Of a DNA stretch of 64,000 nucleotides, positions 8,598-16,818 are shown in pieces. A program made the position numbers and the translations under genes. Position 1 is the stretch's first letter. Each line of letters begins with the position of its first letter. Source of the stretch: Blautia sp. (GTDB lineage Bacteria > Bacillota > Clostridia > Lachnospirales > Lachnospiraceae); the NCBI GenBank assembly GCA_017515325.1, contig JAFWGA010000019.1:123362-187361 (forward strand). The letters run 5' to 3'. Below the pieces are notes generated by a model. The model was not told the DNA's origin. It saw only the letters and a list, made by a program, of their open reading frames with translations, and did not search any database.

Positions 8598-9383
8598 ATG
8601 GCAAAATTTGTTTCAATTGGAGAGAGACTTTCCGCAACAGCTCCGTCCGTAAACAAGGCTTTCATGGAAAGAGATCCGGAGCCAATCCTCAAAAGAGCCG
8701 GCGATCAGTTGAAAGCAGGTGCTGTGTATCTCGATGTCAATATCGGACCGGCAGAGAATGACGGCGAAGACCTGATGAAATGGTGCGTAAAGCTTCTTCA
8801 GGAGAACTTTGATAATGTTCCCCTTGCTCTGGATACGGCCAACAAAAAGGCTATCGAGGCTGGTATCTCTGTATACAACCGTTCCAAGGGAAAACCCATC
8901 GTGAATTCTGCGAATGCCAGTGACCGAATCGAGAATATCGACCTTGCCGCTGCCAATGATGCCATTGTTATCGCTCTTTGCCAGGCAGAGGGGATCTGCT
9001 CTGACAATGACGAACGTATGATGCACTGCCAGAATATGCTCGAGAGAGGTATGGGTCTTGGTATGGATCCGAGCGATCTGTGGTTTGATCCTCTTTTCCT
9101 GGTTGTCAAGGGACAGCAGGATAAGCAGATGGAGATCCTTGAAGCCATCAAGATGTTCTCTGATATGGGCCTGAATTCTACCGGTGGTCTTTCCAATAAC
9201 AGCAATGGTATGCCCAAGCACATCCGTCCGATCATGGACTCTGCTCTGGTTGCCATGTGCATGATGCAGGGTCTTACCTCTGCCATCGTTAACCCCAACG
9301 ACACACGTCTGATGGAGACCATCAAGTCCTGTGACGTCTTTAAGGGAAATACACTTTACGCTGATTCTTACCTTGAACTGTAA
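8598..9383 (+). CDS. acsE: Methyl-THF:corrinoid iron-sulfur protein methyltransferase
   Basis: Transfers the N5-methyl group of methyl-tetrahydrofolate to Co(I) of the corrinoid iron-sulfur protein. It is 261 residues with the pterin-binding TIM-barrel fold of the MetH/AcsE family. YLDVNIGPAENDGEDLM, PLALDTANKKAIEAG and IVNSANAS are the pterin-contacting strands, and GLSNNSNG is the late barrel signature. The start at 8598 follows GGGAGG at 8583-8588 by a good spacing. An in-frame ATG 24 bp upstream overlaps no ribosome binding site and would add non-conserved residues. It is the last gene before a strong terminator. Confidence 0.96.
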   Translation: MAKFVSIGERLSATAPSVNKAFMERDPEPILKRAGDQLKAGAVYLDVNIGPAENDGEDLMKWCVKLLQENFDNVPLALDTANKKAIEAGISVYNRSKGKPIVNSANASDRIENIDLAAANDAIVIALCQAEGICSDNDERMMHCQNMLERGMGLGMDPSDLWFDPLFLVVKGQQDKQMEILEAIKMFSDMGLNSTGGLSNNSNGMPKHIRPIMDSALVAMCMMQGLTSAIVNPNDTRLMETIKSCDVFKGNTLYADSYLEL

Positions 9384-9413
9384 GCCTTTGTAGCAGATGT
9401 GAAGGCAGGTACG

Positions 9414-9447
9414 GAGGGGCCGGGGTTATACCCCCGGCCTCTTTTTT
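9414..9447 (+). terminator. Terminator after acsE
   Basis: GC-rich stem of GGCCGGGG with CCCCGGCC, a short ttata loop and a T6 run at 9442-9447. It ends the cooC1-acsE transcription unit. Confidence 0.9.
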
Positions 9448-9581
9448 GATGGCAGCATGCTACAGGATGCTATCGTTATGTATTTCTTCAAAGTACCTAT
9501 CTGCTTCTGATATGCGGAGTCAGCTCAGCAGAACCGTTCATTCTTACCTATATCCCATTTTTGTAACTGGAATGGAATAGC

Positions 9582-9624
9582 ACCTGCTCTGCCGGCAAGG
9601 CTGAGCAGGTACCGTAAATTCGTG
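9582..9624 (+). repeat. acsV leader: hairpin plus family-2 core
   Basis: A perfect 8-bp pair ACCTGCTC/GAGCAGGT (9582-9589/9603-9610) is followed directly by GTAAATTCGTG at 9614-9624, the reverse complement of the family-2 core. No convincing -35/-10 pair was found in this gap, so the acsV promoter is unplaced. Confidence 0.5.
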
Positions 9625-9667
9625 ACCGACAGTTACTTTTTTCTACTGGAAAGGCAGCTGCGCATAT

Positions 9668-11614
9668 ATGTATAAGATAACATTTTCATTTGAAGACGGC
9701 AGCGTGGTAATACACGATGCCAATGTGGGAGACAATCTGCTTGAAATAGCCCGGGAGGCAAATGTAGCCATCGATGCTCCCTGCTCCGGAAACGCTTCCT
9801 GCGGAAAATGCCGTGTGAAGCTCATAGAAGGAGAATTGGACAGCAAAAGAACCCTGCACATCACTGATGAGGAATATGAACAAGGCTGGCGTCTGGCCTG
9901 CGTCAGCAAAGTGACTGGCGATGTCAAAATTTTAGTGCCGGACATTGCGTCTGCCTATAAAAGCCGGATGAAAATGGCAGATCTTAGCTCCCCGGAGGAG
10001 GTGGCGATCTTCTCCAACGCTATGAAGGATGTTGAGATGACCGGTATTTCTCTTCACAACAGTCTGGATGTCATAGAGGTGGAAATGGAAGCGCCCACTC
10101 TTGACGATACCATGCCGGATAATGAGCGGCTGATGAGAGCTTTGAAGAAGTATTTCAATACCAATACGGTCAGAATTCCTTACCATGTTCTGAGAAAGCT
10201 TCCGGATGTCCTGCGTAAACATGATTTTAAGGTGAAATGCGTGGTCAGGACTGCTCCCTCCAATATGTTTGTCTATGATGTTTTCGGCAGCGAAGAAGAG
10301 GTTCTGATTGTCGGTCTTGCGGTTGATATCGGGACCACCACGGTCTCTGCCGTCCTTCTGAATATGGAGAATGGAGAAATCCTGGCCAAGGCATCGGCAG
10401 GAAACGGTCAGATCCGTTTTGGAGCCGATGTCATCAACCGGATTATTGAACAGACCAGGCCGGGAGGCAAGAAGAAGCTGCAGGATGCCGTTATTAAGGA
10501 AACTTTGAATCCTATGATCGCGAATATGTGCCAGTCTGCCGGTGTGAAGGCGAATCAGATCTATCGTATGAGCGTGGGAGCCAATACGACGATGAACCAT
10601 CTATTCGCCGGAATCAATGCAGATCCTGTCAGGACAGAGCCTTATATTCCTGCCTTCTTCAAGACAAATTCCCTTTTCGCCGGGGAACTGGGAATCGCGA
10701 TCAATCCTGACGCCCATATCATCATTGCCCCCAATATCGGAAGCTACGTCGGTGGCGACATTACGGCAGGTACTCTGGTCAGCATGATCTGGAACAGACC
10801 GGAATTTTCTCTCTTTGTTGATCTGGGTACCAACGGGGAGCTGGTATTCGGAAACAGTGATTTTATGATGAGCTGTGCCTGCTCGGCAGGACCTGCCTTT
10901 GAGGGCGGGGACATCAGCTGTGGTATGAGGGCGACCGACGGTGCCATCGAGGCCTGTACCATCGACAAGGAGACGATGGAGCCCAGCTATACGATTATCG
11001 GCGACCCGGGGACAAAGCCTGTTGGCCTGTGTGGATCCGGGATTATCGATATCATCTGCGAGCTCTTTATTACGGGTATCATTAATCCCAAGGGGAAATT
11101 TGTCAGAGAGGGTCGTCGGGTCCGCCATGATGAATATGGTATGGGGAGCTATGTCATAGCCTTTGAGGAAGAGGCAGCTTCGGTGAAGGATATCGAGATC
11201 ACCGAGGTGGATATTGACAACTTCATCAGAGCTAAGGGAGCTATTTTTTCTGCCATCCGTACCATGCTGAATTCTTTGGATTTTGATATCAACATGATCG
11301 ATGAGGTATACGTGGCAGGCGGGATTGGAAGTGGAATCAATATGCAAAACGCCGTTTATATCGGCATGTTCCCGGATATCCCTCTGGAGAAATTCCACTA
11401 TATCGGGAATTCTTCCCTGACAGGAACCTATCTGATGCTTCTGTCCACTGAGGCTGAAAAGAAGACCTATGAGCTGGCTTCCAATATGACCTATATGGAA
11501 CTGTCCGCTGTTCCGACCTATATGGATGAATTTGTGGGAGCCTGCTTCCTGCCCCATACGGATACCTCTTTGTTCCCGTCTGTCATGGAGAAAATGAGTG
11601 CAATTGGTGATTGA
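9668..11614 (+). CDS. acsV: Reductive activator of the corrinoid iron-sulfur protein (AcsV/RACo type)
   Basis: ATP-dependent activator that reduces inactive Co(II) corrinoid protein back to Co(I). The 648-residue protein starts with a plant-type [2Fe-2S] ferredoxin domain: C39, C45 and C48 in CSGNASCGKC, and C78. A linker and an ASKHA-fold ATPase domain follow, with VDIGTTTVSAVLL near residue 220 and FVDLGTNGELVFG and GLCGSGIID further on, typical of the DUF4445/RACo family. The ribosome binding site is weak. It lies behind a terminator and is probably transcribed separately from acsE, together with the DUF3786, fchA and folD genes. Related activators serve other corrinoid methyltransferases, but this context points to the acs system. 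Confidence 0.93.
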   Translation: MYKITFSFEDGSVVIHDANVGDNLLEIAREANVAIDAPCSGNASCGKCRVKLIEGELDSKRTLHITDEEYEQGWRLACVSKVTGDVKILVPDIASAYKSRMKMADLSSPEEVAIFSNAMKDVEMTGISLHNSLDVIEVEMEAPTLDDTMPDNERLMRALKKYFNTNTVRIPYHVLRKLPDVLRKHDFKVKCVVRTAPSNMFVYDVFGSEEEVLIVGLAVDIGTTTVSAVLLNMENGEILAKASAGNGQIRFGADVINRIIEQTRPGGKKKLQDAVIKETLNPMIANMCQSAGVKANQIYRMSVGANTTMNHLFAGINADPVRTEPYIPAFFKTNSLFAGELGIAINPDAHIIIAPNIGSYVGGDITAGTLVSMIWNRPEFSLFVDLGTNGELVFGNSDFMMSCACSAGPAFEGGDISCGMRATDGAIEACTIDKETMEPSYTIIGDPGTKPVGLCGSGIIDIICELFITGIINPKGKFVREGRRVRHDEYGMGSYVIAFEEEAASVKDIEITEVDIDNFIRAKGAIFSAIRTMLNSLDFDINMIDEVYVAGGIGSGINMQNAVYIGMFPDIPLEKFHYIGNSSLTGTYLMLLSTEAEKKTYELASNMTYMELSAVPTYMDEFVGACFLPHTDTSLFPSVMEKMSAIGD

Positions 11615-11636
11615 TCACAGCAGAAGGAGAGGGCAG

Positions 11637-12299
11637 ATGCCTTACAGGTTAGAAGATTTGAACTATGAGAAGGACAGCAAGGAGCGCATGCCCTGGGAGT
11701 ATTACCTGAACCTTTACAAGGATGCGGATCCAATGGAAATTGCCCAAAGGCTGGCCATTCCATATGATGAGGGCAGCGGATTGTTTCTGCTTCGCTTTTA
11801 TGCAAGCACTTACCAGATCAGCTGGCCGGACTTTACCATCAGCCATGTGGCCGATGACATGGGCTATTATCCCCTTGAGGATATGATCTATGCCAGGATC
11901 CTGGTGATGCGGTTTTTGCTGAACGGTGTAGCTTCGAAAGGATCGGGCAGCTATAAGACCTACCGGGAAATGCCCTGGGGAGAGGTTTATCTCAGGCAGT
12001 TTGACGGCAGATGCATCAAGCGGCTGGCTTTCTCCTACGGAAACAGGCTCGAGGACTTTTGCAGGGTGATGGAGCATGTCGGGGCCAGGAAGGTTTCCCA
12101 TGGCGATGCCGGTTATACTCTGGAAATCTTTGATGGGTATGAGATACAGATGCTTTTGTGGGAGGGGGACGATGAATTCCCTCCATCTGCCCAGTTTTTG
12201 TTTTCCGATAATTTTCCCCTCTCCTTTTCAGCGGAAGACCTTGCCCAGATGGGGGATGTGGTGATCGGTGCCATGAAACGGTTTAACGCTGTGAAGTAA
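11637..12299 (+). CDS. DUF3786 family protein of the acetyl-CoA pathway cluster
   Basis: A 220-residue protein that I place in the DUF3786 family, found beside corrinoid and CODH/ACS genes in anaerobes. It has no signal peptide, no membrane segment and few cysteines. Notable segments are EIAQRLAIPY near the N-terminus, FLLRFYASTYQISWPDF, and GYEIQMLLWEGDDEFPPSAQFLFSDNF, in the conserved C-terminal part that defines the family. The start at 11637 follows AGAAGGAG at 11622-11629; a longer reading from 11598 would overlap acsV. Its place between the corrinoid activator and fchA suggests a role in corrinoid-protein maturation or activation, but the biochemical function is not known. Confidence 0.75.
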   Translation: MPYRLEDLNYEKDSKERMPWEYYLNLYKDADPMEIAQRLAIPYDEGSGLFLLRFYASTYQISWPDFTISHVADDMGYYPLEDMIYARILVMRFLLNGVASKGSGSYKTYREMPWGEVYLRQFDGRCIKRLAFSYGNRLEDFCRVMEHVGARKVSHGDAGYTLEIFDGYEIQMLLWEGDDEFPPSAQFLFSDNFPLSFSAEDLAQMGDVVIGAMKRFNAVK

Positions 12300-12377
12300 A
12301 AGCGCTGACTGGTAACGGGACGGACAGGAATATGGGATTCGTTTTACAGGATTTCAATTTTGAATGGAGGAAAGACA

Positions 12378-13010
12378 ATGGGATTTTCAACTAGTACATG
12401 TACGGAATTTGTTGAGGTACTGGCCAGCAAGGCTCCGGTTCCCGGCGGCGGCGGGGCTTCAGCTCTTGTGGGAGCCGTAGGAACGGCTTTGGGAAATATG
12501 GTTGGCAGCCTTACGGTAGGAAAGAAGAAATACGCGGATGTGGAAGAGGAGATGTGGCAGCTGAAGGCGAAATGCGACCAGCTCCAGAAGGATTTCCTGC
12601 GTCTGATCGAGCGGGATGCCGAGGTATTCGAGCCCCTTTCCAAGGCCTATGGTATGCCCCGTACTACCGAGGAGGAAAAAGCCGAGAAGGCCAGGGTCAT
12701 GGAAATTGTTCTCAAGGATGCCTGCTCTGTACCGATGGAAATCATGGAGAAGTGCTGTGAGGCCATTGATCTGATCGTGGAATTCGCTGCTAAGGGTTCC
12801 ACCCTTGCCATCAGCGATGCCGGCGTGGCAGCCGCTTTCTGCAAGGCAGCCCTCAAGGGAGCCAGCCTGAATGTCTATATCAATACCAAGTCCATGGCAG
12901 ATAAAGAATATGCCAAGGAGCTGAATGACAAAGCCGATGCGATGCTGGAGAAATACACAAGGATTGCGGATGAGACCTTTGACAGTGTATTAGGACGCCT
13001 TCGTGGTTAA
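12378..13010 (+). CDS. fchA: Methenyl-THF cyclohydrolase, FchA type
   Basis: Member of the formiminotransferase-cyclodeaminase C-terminal domain family, 210 residues and all-helical. In acetogens it hydrolyses or forms 5,10-methenyl-THF from formyl-THF. The family signature APVPGGGGASALVGAVGTALGNMV is at residues 18-41, followed by a helical core rich in Lys and Glu. It starts at the ATG placed correctly after GGAGG (12365-12369); an in-frame ATG inside that ribosome binding site is unlikely. Its presence beside folD is meaningful because the neighbouring FolD lacks the cyclohydrolase lysine, so this protein probably supplies that step in the methyl branch. Confidence 0.93.
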   Translation: MGFSTSTCTEFVEVLASKAPVPGGGGASALVGAVGTALGNMVGSLTVGKKKYADVEEEMWQLKAKCDQLQKDFLRLIERDAEVFEPLSKAYGMPRTTEEEKAEKARVMEIVLKDACSVPMEIMEKCCEAIDLIVEFAAKGSTLAISDAGVAAAFCKAALKGASLNVYINTKSMADKEYAKELNDKADAMLEKYTRIADETFDSVLGRLRG

Positions 13011-13098
13011 CCATATTGGTTTCTTATGATTATACAGAAAACAGTAAGGAATGATTGTCAGAATAGGACTAATCCGAAGAGGAGGAAATTGAAAAGAT

Positions 13099-13944
13099 AT
13101 GGCTAAGCAGTTATTGGGCAAGGAAGTAAACGGTTCATTGAACGAGAGGATAAAGACAAAGGCTCAGGAACTTAAAGATAAGGGTATCAATCCCACTCTG
13201 TGCATCATCCGGGTTGGAGAAAACCCCAGCGATATTTCTTATGAGAAAGGTGCCACCAAACGCTGCGAGACTCTTGGCGTCGCCTGTGAGAAGATTCTTC
13301 TGCCCGAGGATGTCTCACAGGATGAGCTTTTGGAGGTGATACAGAAGGTAAACAAGGATGACCATATCCATGGCGTCCTTCTGTTCAGGCCTCTTCCCAA
13401 GCATTTGGATCAGACTGTGATAGAGAATGCCCTGGCAGCAGAGAAGGATGTAGATTGCATGACGGATCTTTCCATGTCCGGTGTTTTCACCGGCAAGCAG
13501 ATCGGGTTCCCGCCCTGTACACCCCAAGCCTGTATGGAGATCCTGGATTACTATGGCATCGATTGTACCGGCAAAAAAGCTGTGGTGATCGGCCGCAGTC
13601 TGGTAGTCGGAAAGCCTGCTGCCATGATGCTGATCAAGAAGAATGCCACTGTGACGATCTGCCATACCAGAACGAAGGATATGCCTTCTGTGACGAGGGA
13701 AGCTGATATTCTTATTGTGGCTGCCGGAAGAGCAGGTGTCATAGGAGCTGATTATGTGCGAGAGGGTCAGATTGTCATCGATGTAGGCATCAATGTCAAT
13801 GAAGAAGGGAAACTCTGCGGCGACGTGGACTATCCTGCCGTAGAGCCCATTGTTGAAGCCATCACACCGGTTCCCGGCGGCGTTGGCAGCGTGACTACTT
13901 CTGTCCTGGTCGGTCATGTCGTCGAAGCCGCTGCCAGAAAGTGA
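13099..13944 (+). CDS. folD: Methylene-THF dehydrogenase (FolD), probably dehydrogenase-only
   Basis: Methylene-THF dehydrogenase, 281 residues. The N-terminal folate domain carries DVDCMTDLSMSG. The C-terminal nucleotide domain carries VVIGRSLVVGKPAAMMLIK, VTICHTRT and the closing TPVPGGVGSVTTSVL. In bifunctional FolD the catalytic motif is Y-x-x-x-K, with the lysine needed for cyclohydrolase activity. Here the aligned residues are Y48-E-K-G-A52, so the lysine is replaced by alanine while the tyrosine stays. The separate fchA gene directly upstream fits a monofunctional dehydrogenase. AGGAGG lies 13 bp before the ATG, somewhat far. The gene ends before a bidirectional terminator. Confidence 0.95.
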   Translation: MAKQLLGKEVNGSLNERIKTKAQELKDKGINPTLCIIRVGENPSDISYEKGATKRCETLGVACEKILLPEDVSQDELLEVIQKVNKDDHIHGVLLFRPLPKHLDQTVIENALAAEKDVDCMTDLSMSGVFTGKQIGFPPCTPQACMEILDYYGIDCTGKKAVVIGRSLVVGKPAAMMLIKKNATVTICHTRTKDMPSVTREADILIVAAGRAGVIGADYVREGQIVIDVGINVNEEGKLCGDVDYPAVEPIVEAITPVPGGVGSVTTSVLVGHVVEAAARK

Positions 13945-14020
13945 AAAGAGGAAAGTTCGCCTGATCCAGCCTGTTCTGCTTTATCGTTAACGACGGATCA
14001 AATCTCGCCGGCTGGGCGAG

Positions 14021-14062
14021 GGTAAAAAAAGTCTCACGCATTGCGTGAGACTTTTTTTTACC
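14021..14062. terminator. Bidirectional terminator between folD and the minus-strand operon
   Basis: Nearly perfect palindrome with arms GTCTCACGCA and TGCGTGAGAC, flanked by an A7 run on one side and a T8-9 run on the other. It can stop both the convergent folD transcript and the minus-strand transcript ending at 14073. Confidence 0.93.
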
Positions 14063-14072
14063 CCATAATGAT

Positions 14073-15077
14073 TCATTCATAATTGGCAATGAGAAACATA
14101 GGCTTGATCGCCATGATGCGGTCATATTCCTCCTGCTCAACGGTGACAGAGGCGTTCCGGGCTTTCAGATCCTCTTTGAGAACCTCAAGAGCCTGTTCAT
14201 GGGTTTCTGCTCTTCCTTCCCGCAGGATCTCCGCCATCCATTCCAGTACAAAAGGATGAGCGTAGCGGGCAGGAACAGGAAAGCCGGGATAAGCCTCCAG
14301 GCTCTTGGCCATAGCTGCCTTGGCATCGGCATATCGCTGCCGGATGTAGCGTCGATTATTCCTCCTTGTGGGGAGGACATTGGCTCCGGAAAAAAGAAAG
14401 ACGACAGCGAGACCGAACAGCAGGAAATAGACAGCATTACCGGCGTGCTGAATCAACGCGCGTATCCCTAAGCCACAGGATACGAATCCCATAAGAACAA
14501 TAGCCAGAGCAACCCATTTGTAGGCGGGATTACTTCTGTCGTTGATCCTGACAGCTTTGGCAGCGAGACTGAGCTCCGAATAGAGCTGAGGCTTCACTTC
14601 CATAAATTTTCCGGCGTTTTCCAGGAGGATGATCTCATCCTTTACTTCCTGGGGAAGATTTTTTTTTCGCTTTTTTGCGAGAGCAAGCTCCTTCTGCCGC
14701 AGACGCTCCTGGGCAGCCCTGCTGTGAAGCGGGATGGCAGGATGCTTCTCATGAAAGGCAGCGAGAAACTGATCTACCTTTTCTTCAAATTTAAAGTTGC
14801 ATTGCTTTTCTTTACCGTCATCATATTCCACCACAAGATAGGGGATAGAAGCGAAAAGACCTTTGCCGGTAAAGCCGCCCCGACTCATGGCTACCCGCTT
14901 ATATATTCTTCTGACACAGGGGATCGGAATATAATAGATGCGGTCAAAGTAAAAGCTGTTGAGGTAAAGAGCCTTTTCACCCAGGCCACAGGGACCGATT
15001 TTCCGACAATTCTTCTTGTCGGATTTGAGGATCTCTTCATTCAGGGTTTCCCGGCTCAACGGTCTGGTTAATAGCAT
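14073..15077 (-). CDS. Uncharacterised membrane protein downstream of cstA
   Basis: A 334-residue protein with no family I recognise. The N-terminal ~180 residues are predicted cytoplasmic and basic, including a KKRKKNLPQEVKDE segment. Two adjacent membrane helices span about residues 188-240 (WVALAIVLMGFVSCGLGI and AVYFLLFGLAVVFLFSGANV). The C-terminal ~95 residues are again soluble and charged. It starts 15 bp after the cstA-family gene on the same strand, behind AAGGAAGGG, so the two are almost certainly cotranscribed. A role in regulating or assisting the transporter is a guess from position only. Confidence 0.75.
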   Translation of the reverse strand: MLLTRPLSRETLNEEILKSDKKNCRKIGPCGLGEKALYLNSFYFDRIYYIPIPCVRRIYKRVAMSRGGFTGKGLFASIPYLVVEYDDGKEKQCNFKFEEKVDQFLAAFHEKHPAIPLHSRAAQERLRQKELALAKKRKKNLPQEVKDEIILLENAGKFMEVKPQLYSELSLAAKAVRINDRSNPAYKWVALAIVLMGFVSCGLGIRALIQHAGNAVYFLLFGLAVVFLFSGANVLPTRRNNRRYIRQRYADAKAAMAKSLEAYPGFPVPARYAHPFVLEWMAEILREGRAETHEQALEVLKEDLKARNASVTVEQEEYDRIMAIKPMFLIANYE

Positions 15078-15092
15078 AGAGGCTGCCCTTCC

Positions 15093-16538
15093 TTAAGCCG
15101 GCTGTTTTTTCGTTGCACGCAGGAAAATAATCAGGAAGCAGGCAGCAAGGACGAGACCTACCGGATAGGCGATTGTCGTTGTCAGGCCGAAAGCGCCAAG
15201 GCATTCAGGAGCACAGAAGAAGTAGGTCATGGATACGGCACTCATAAAGGTTGCAGGCACTGCCGTAATCCAGTAATTCTTCTTTTCCTTGTACAGATAC
15301 ATGCTGGCTGTCCAGAGAACGATCATAGCCAGAGTCTGGTTGGTCCAGGAGAAATATCTCCAGACAACGGTATAATCAAGGTGACCGATGAGAGCGCCGG
15401 CCCCCAGAAGAGGAACACAAAGAACCAGCCGCTTGACAAATTTCTTCTGGTCAAGACCGAACCAGTCGGCCAGAGTCAGACGGGCAGAACGGAAAGCCGT
15501 ATCGCCGGACGTGATGGGGCAGACGATAACGCCAACCATAGCCAATGCGATGCCAATGCCACCCATGGTGTTCTTACAGACATCGTAGATGGCGGCAGAC
15601 TGACCTCCACTCAAGACAGAAGCGAGACCGGTGGACAGGCCGCCTGTTACCTCATAGAGAGAGCAGCCTGCAGCAGCCCAGATCAGAGCAATGACACCCT
15701 CGGCAACCATGGCACCGTAAAACACGAAGTGTCCCTGCTTTTCCGATTTCAGACAACGGGCCATCAAGGGAGACTGGGTAGCATGGAAGCCGGAAATTGC
15801 GCCACAGGCAACGGTGATGAACATGAAGGACCAAATGGGTGTTCCGCTGGGATGCATGTTGTGGAAATTCTCCCAGATTTCCGGGATCACATAAGAGCTG
15901 TTGGTGAAAATACCGATAATAACCCCGATGGCCATGATGATCAGACAGATCCCGAAAAGCGGGTAAATCCGGCCGATGATCTGATCAATGGAGATAAAGG
16001 TGGCAATGAAGTAATAAGCCAGAATAATCCAGAGCCAAACCTCCTTGCTGGCGAAGGTGCCGCTGCCACCGTTATTGGTGATCAGGGTAACGATCAGACC
16101 GGCCGGTCCAACGGCAAAAACGGTTCCGACCATAACCAGAAGGACAACACTGAAGATACGCATGACATTTTTCATCAGGCCGCCCAGATAGATCCCGCAT
16201 ACCTCAGAGATGGATACGCCATTATTCCGTTCGGAAAGCATACCTGAAAAATAGTCGTGAACACCACCGGCAAAAACCGTACCGAGGGTAATCCACAAAA
16301 ATACGATCGGCCCCCAAAGCGCGCCCTGCATGGCACCAAAGATCGGTCCAAGGCCGGCGATGTTGAGCAGCTGAACCAGGAAAAGCTTCCACTGCGGCAT
16401 AACGATGTAGTCTACACCATCATTGATACGCACAGCAGGAGTTTCCCTGTCATCCGGGGCAAAGGTATTATCCACGATCTTGCCATAGACAAAGTATCCC
16501 CCCAGGAGAACCAGGAGACAGAGAATAAAGCTAATCAT
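15093..16538 (-). CDS. cstA: CstA-family carbon starvation transporter
   Basis: Integral membrane protein of the CstA/BtsT family, 481 residues with about 12-14 hydrophobic helices. Family members take up pyruvate or peptides when carbon is short. The conserved N-terminal region is present: DDRETPAVRINDGVDYIVM, then LFLVQLLNIAGLGPIFGAMQG and VFAGGVHDYFSGMLS, followed by SGFHATQSPLMARC and GDTAFRSARLTLADW in the core. This is the shorter form of the family. It is preceded by AGGAGGTGT and its own promoter at 16605-16633. In an acetogen, pyruvate or amino-acid-derived carbon are plausible substrates, but the substrate cannot be read from sequence. Confidence 0.9.
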   Translation of the reverse strand: MISFILCLLVLLGGYFVYGKIVDNTFAPDDRETPAVRINDGVDYIVMPQWKLFLVQLLNIAGLGPIFGAMQGALWGPIVFLWITLGTVFAGGVHDYFSGMLSERNNGVSISEVCGIYLGGLMKNVMRIFSVVLLVMVGTVFAVGPAGLIVTLITNNGGSGTFASKEVWLWIILAYYFIATFISIDQIIGRIYPLFGICLIIMAIGVIIGIFTNSSYVIPEIWENFHNMHPSGTPIWSFMFITVACGAISGFHATQSPLMARCLKSEKQGHFVFYGAMVAEGVIALIWAAAGCSLYEVTGGLSTGLASVLSGGQSAAIYDVCKNTMGGIGIALAMVGVIVCPITSGDTAFRSARLTLADWFGLDQKKFVKRLVLCVPLLGAGALIGHLDYTVVWRYFSWTNQTLAMIVLWTASMYLYKEKKNYWITAVPATFMSAVSMTYFFCAPECLGAFGLTTTIAYPVGLVLAACFLIIFLRATKKQPA

Positions 16539-16604
16539 ACTGACACCTCCTAAAATAGGTAAAGAAAATTGAAGCTCAGAGTGCTGAGTTGTTACTTCTC
16601 TTGT

Positions 16605-16633
16605 ATCATATCACTAACCAGAAGGGCTGTAAA
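16605..16633 (-). promoter_or_regulatory. Promoter of the cstA operon
   Basis: On the minus strand, TTTACA (16628-16633) and TATGAT (16605-16610) are 17 bp apart, with a small CTCAG/CTGAG inverted repeat at 16575-16588 in the leader. Confidence 0.65.
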
Positions 16634-16710
16634 GACTTGAAAATTGTAATTATTATAGTAATCCCAACGAGATGTCTGCATGTTGATTCGTTATAACATC
16701 GACCGGTGCA

Positions 16711-16729
16711 GTCACCGCACAGGTTGAAA
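16711..16729 (+). repeat. Family-3 short repeat, copy 1
   Basis: GTCACCGCACAGGTTGAAA; 18 of 19 bases match the reverse complement of 61192-61210. Both copies are intergenic. Confidence 0.5.
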
Positions 16730-16775
16730 AAAAGCAGGCTCTCTTCCCTTGTAACGAAAGGAGCCTGCCTTTTGC
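16726..16775 (-). terminator. Terminator of the sodium:solute symporter gene
   Basis: Arms AGCAGGCTC/GAGCCTGC(C) at 16733-16741 and 16761-16769. On the minus strand the stem is followed by a T7 run. Confidence 0.8.
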
Positions 16776-16818
16776 CATAACCACGAAGTCCAAAATACTG
16801 AGTCGTTACGACGGCCGT

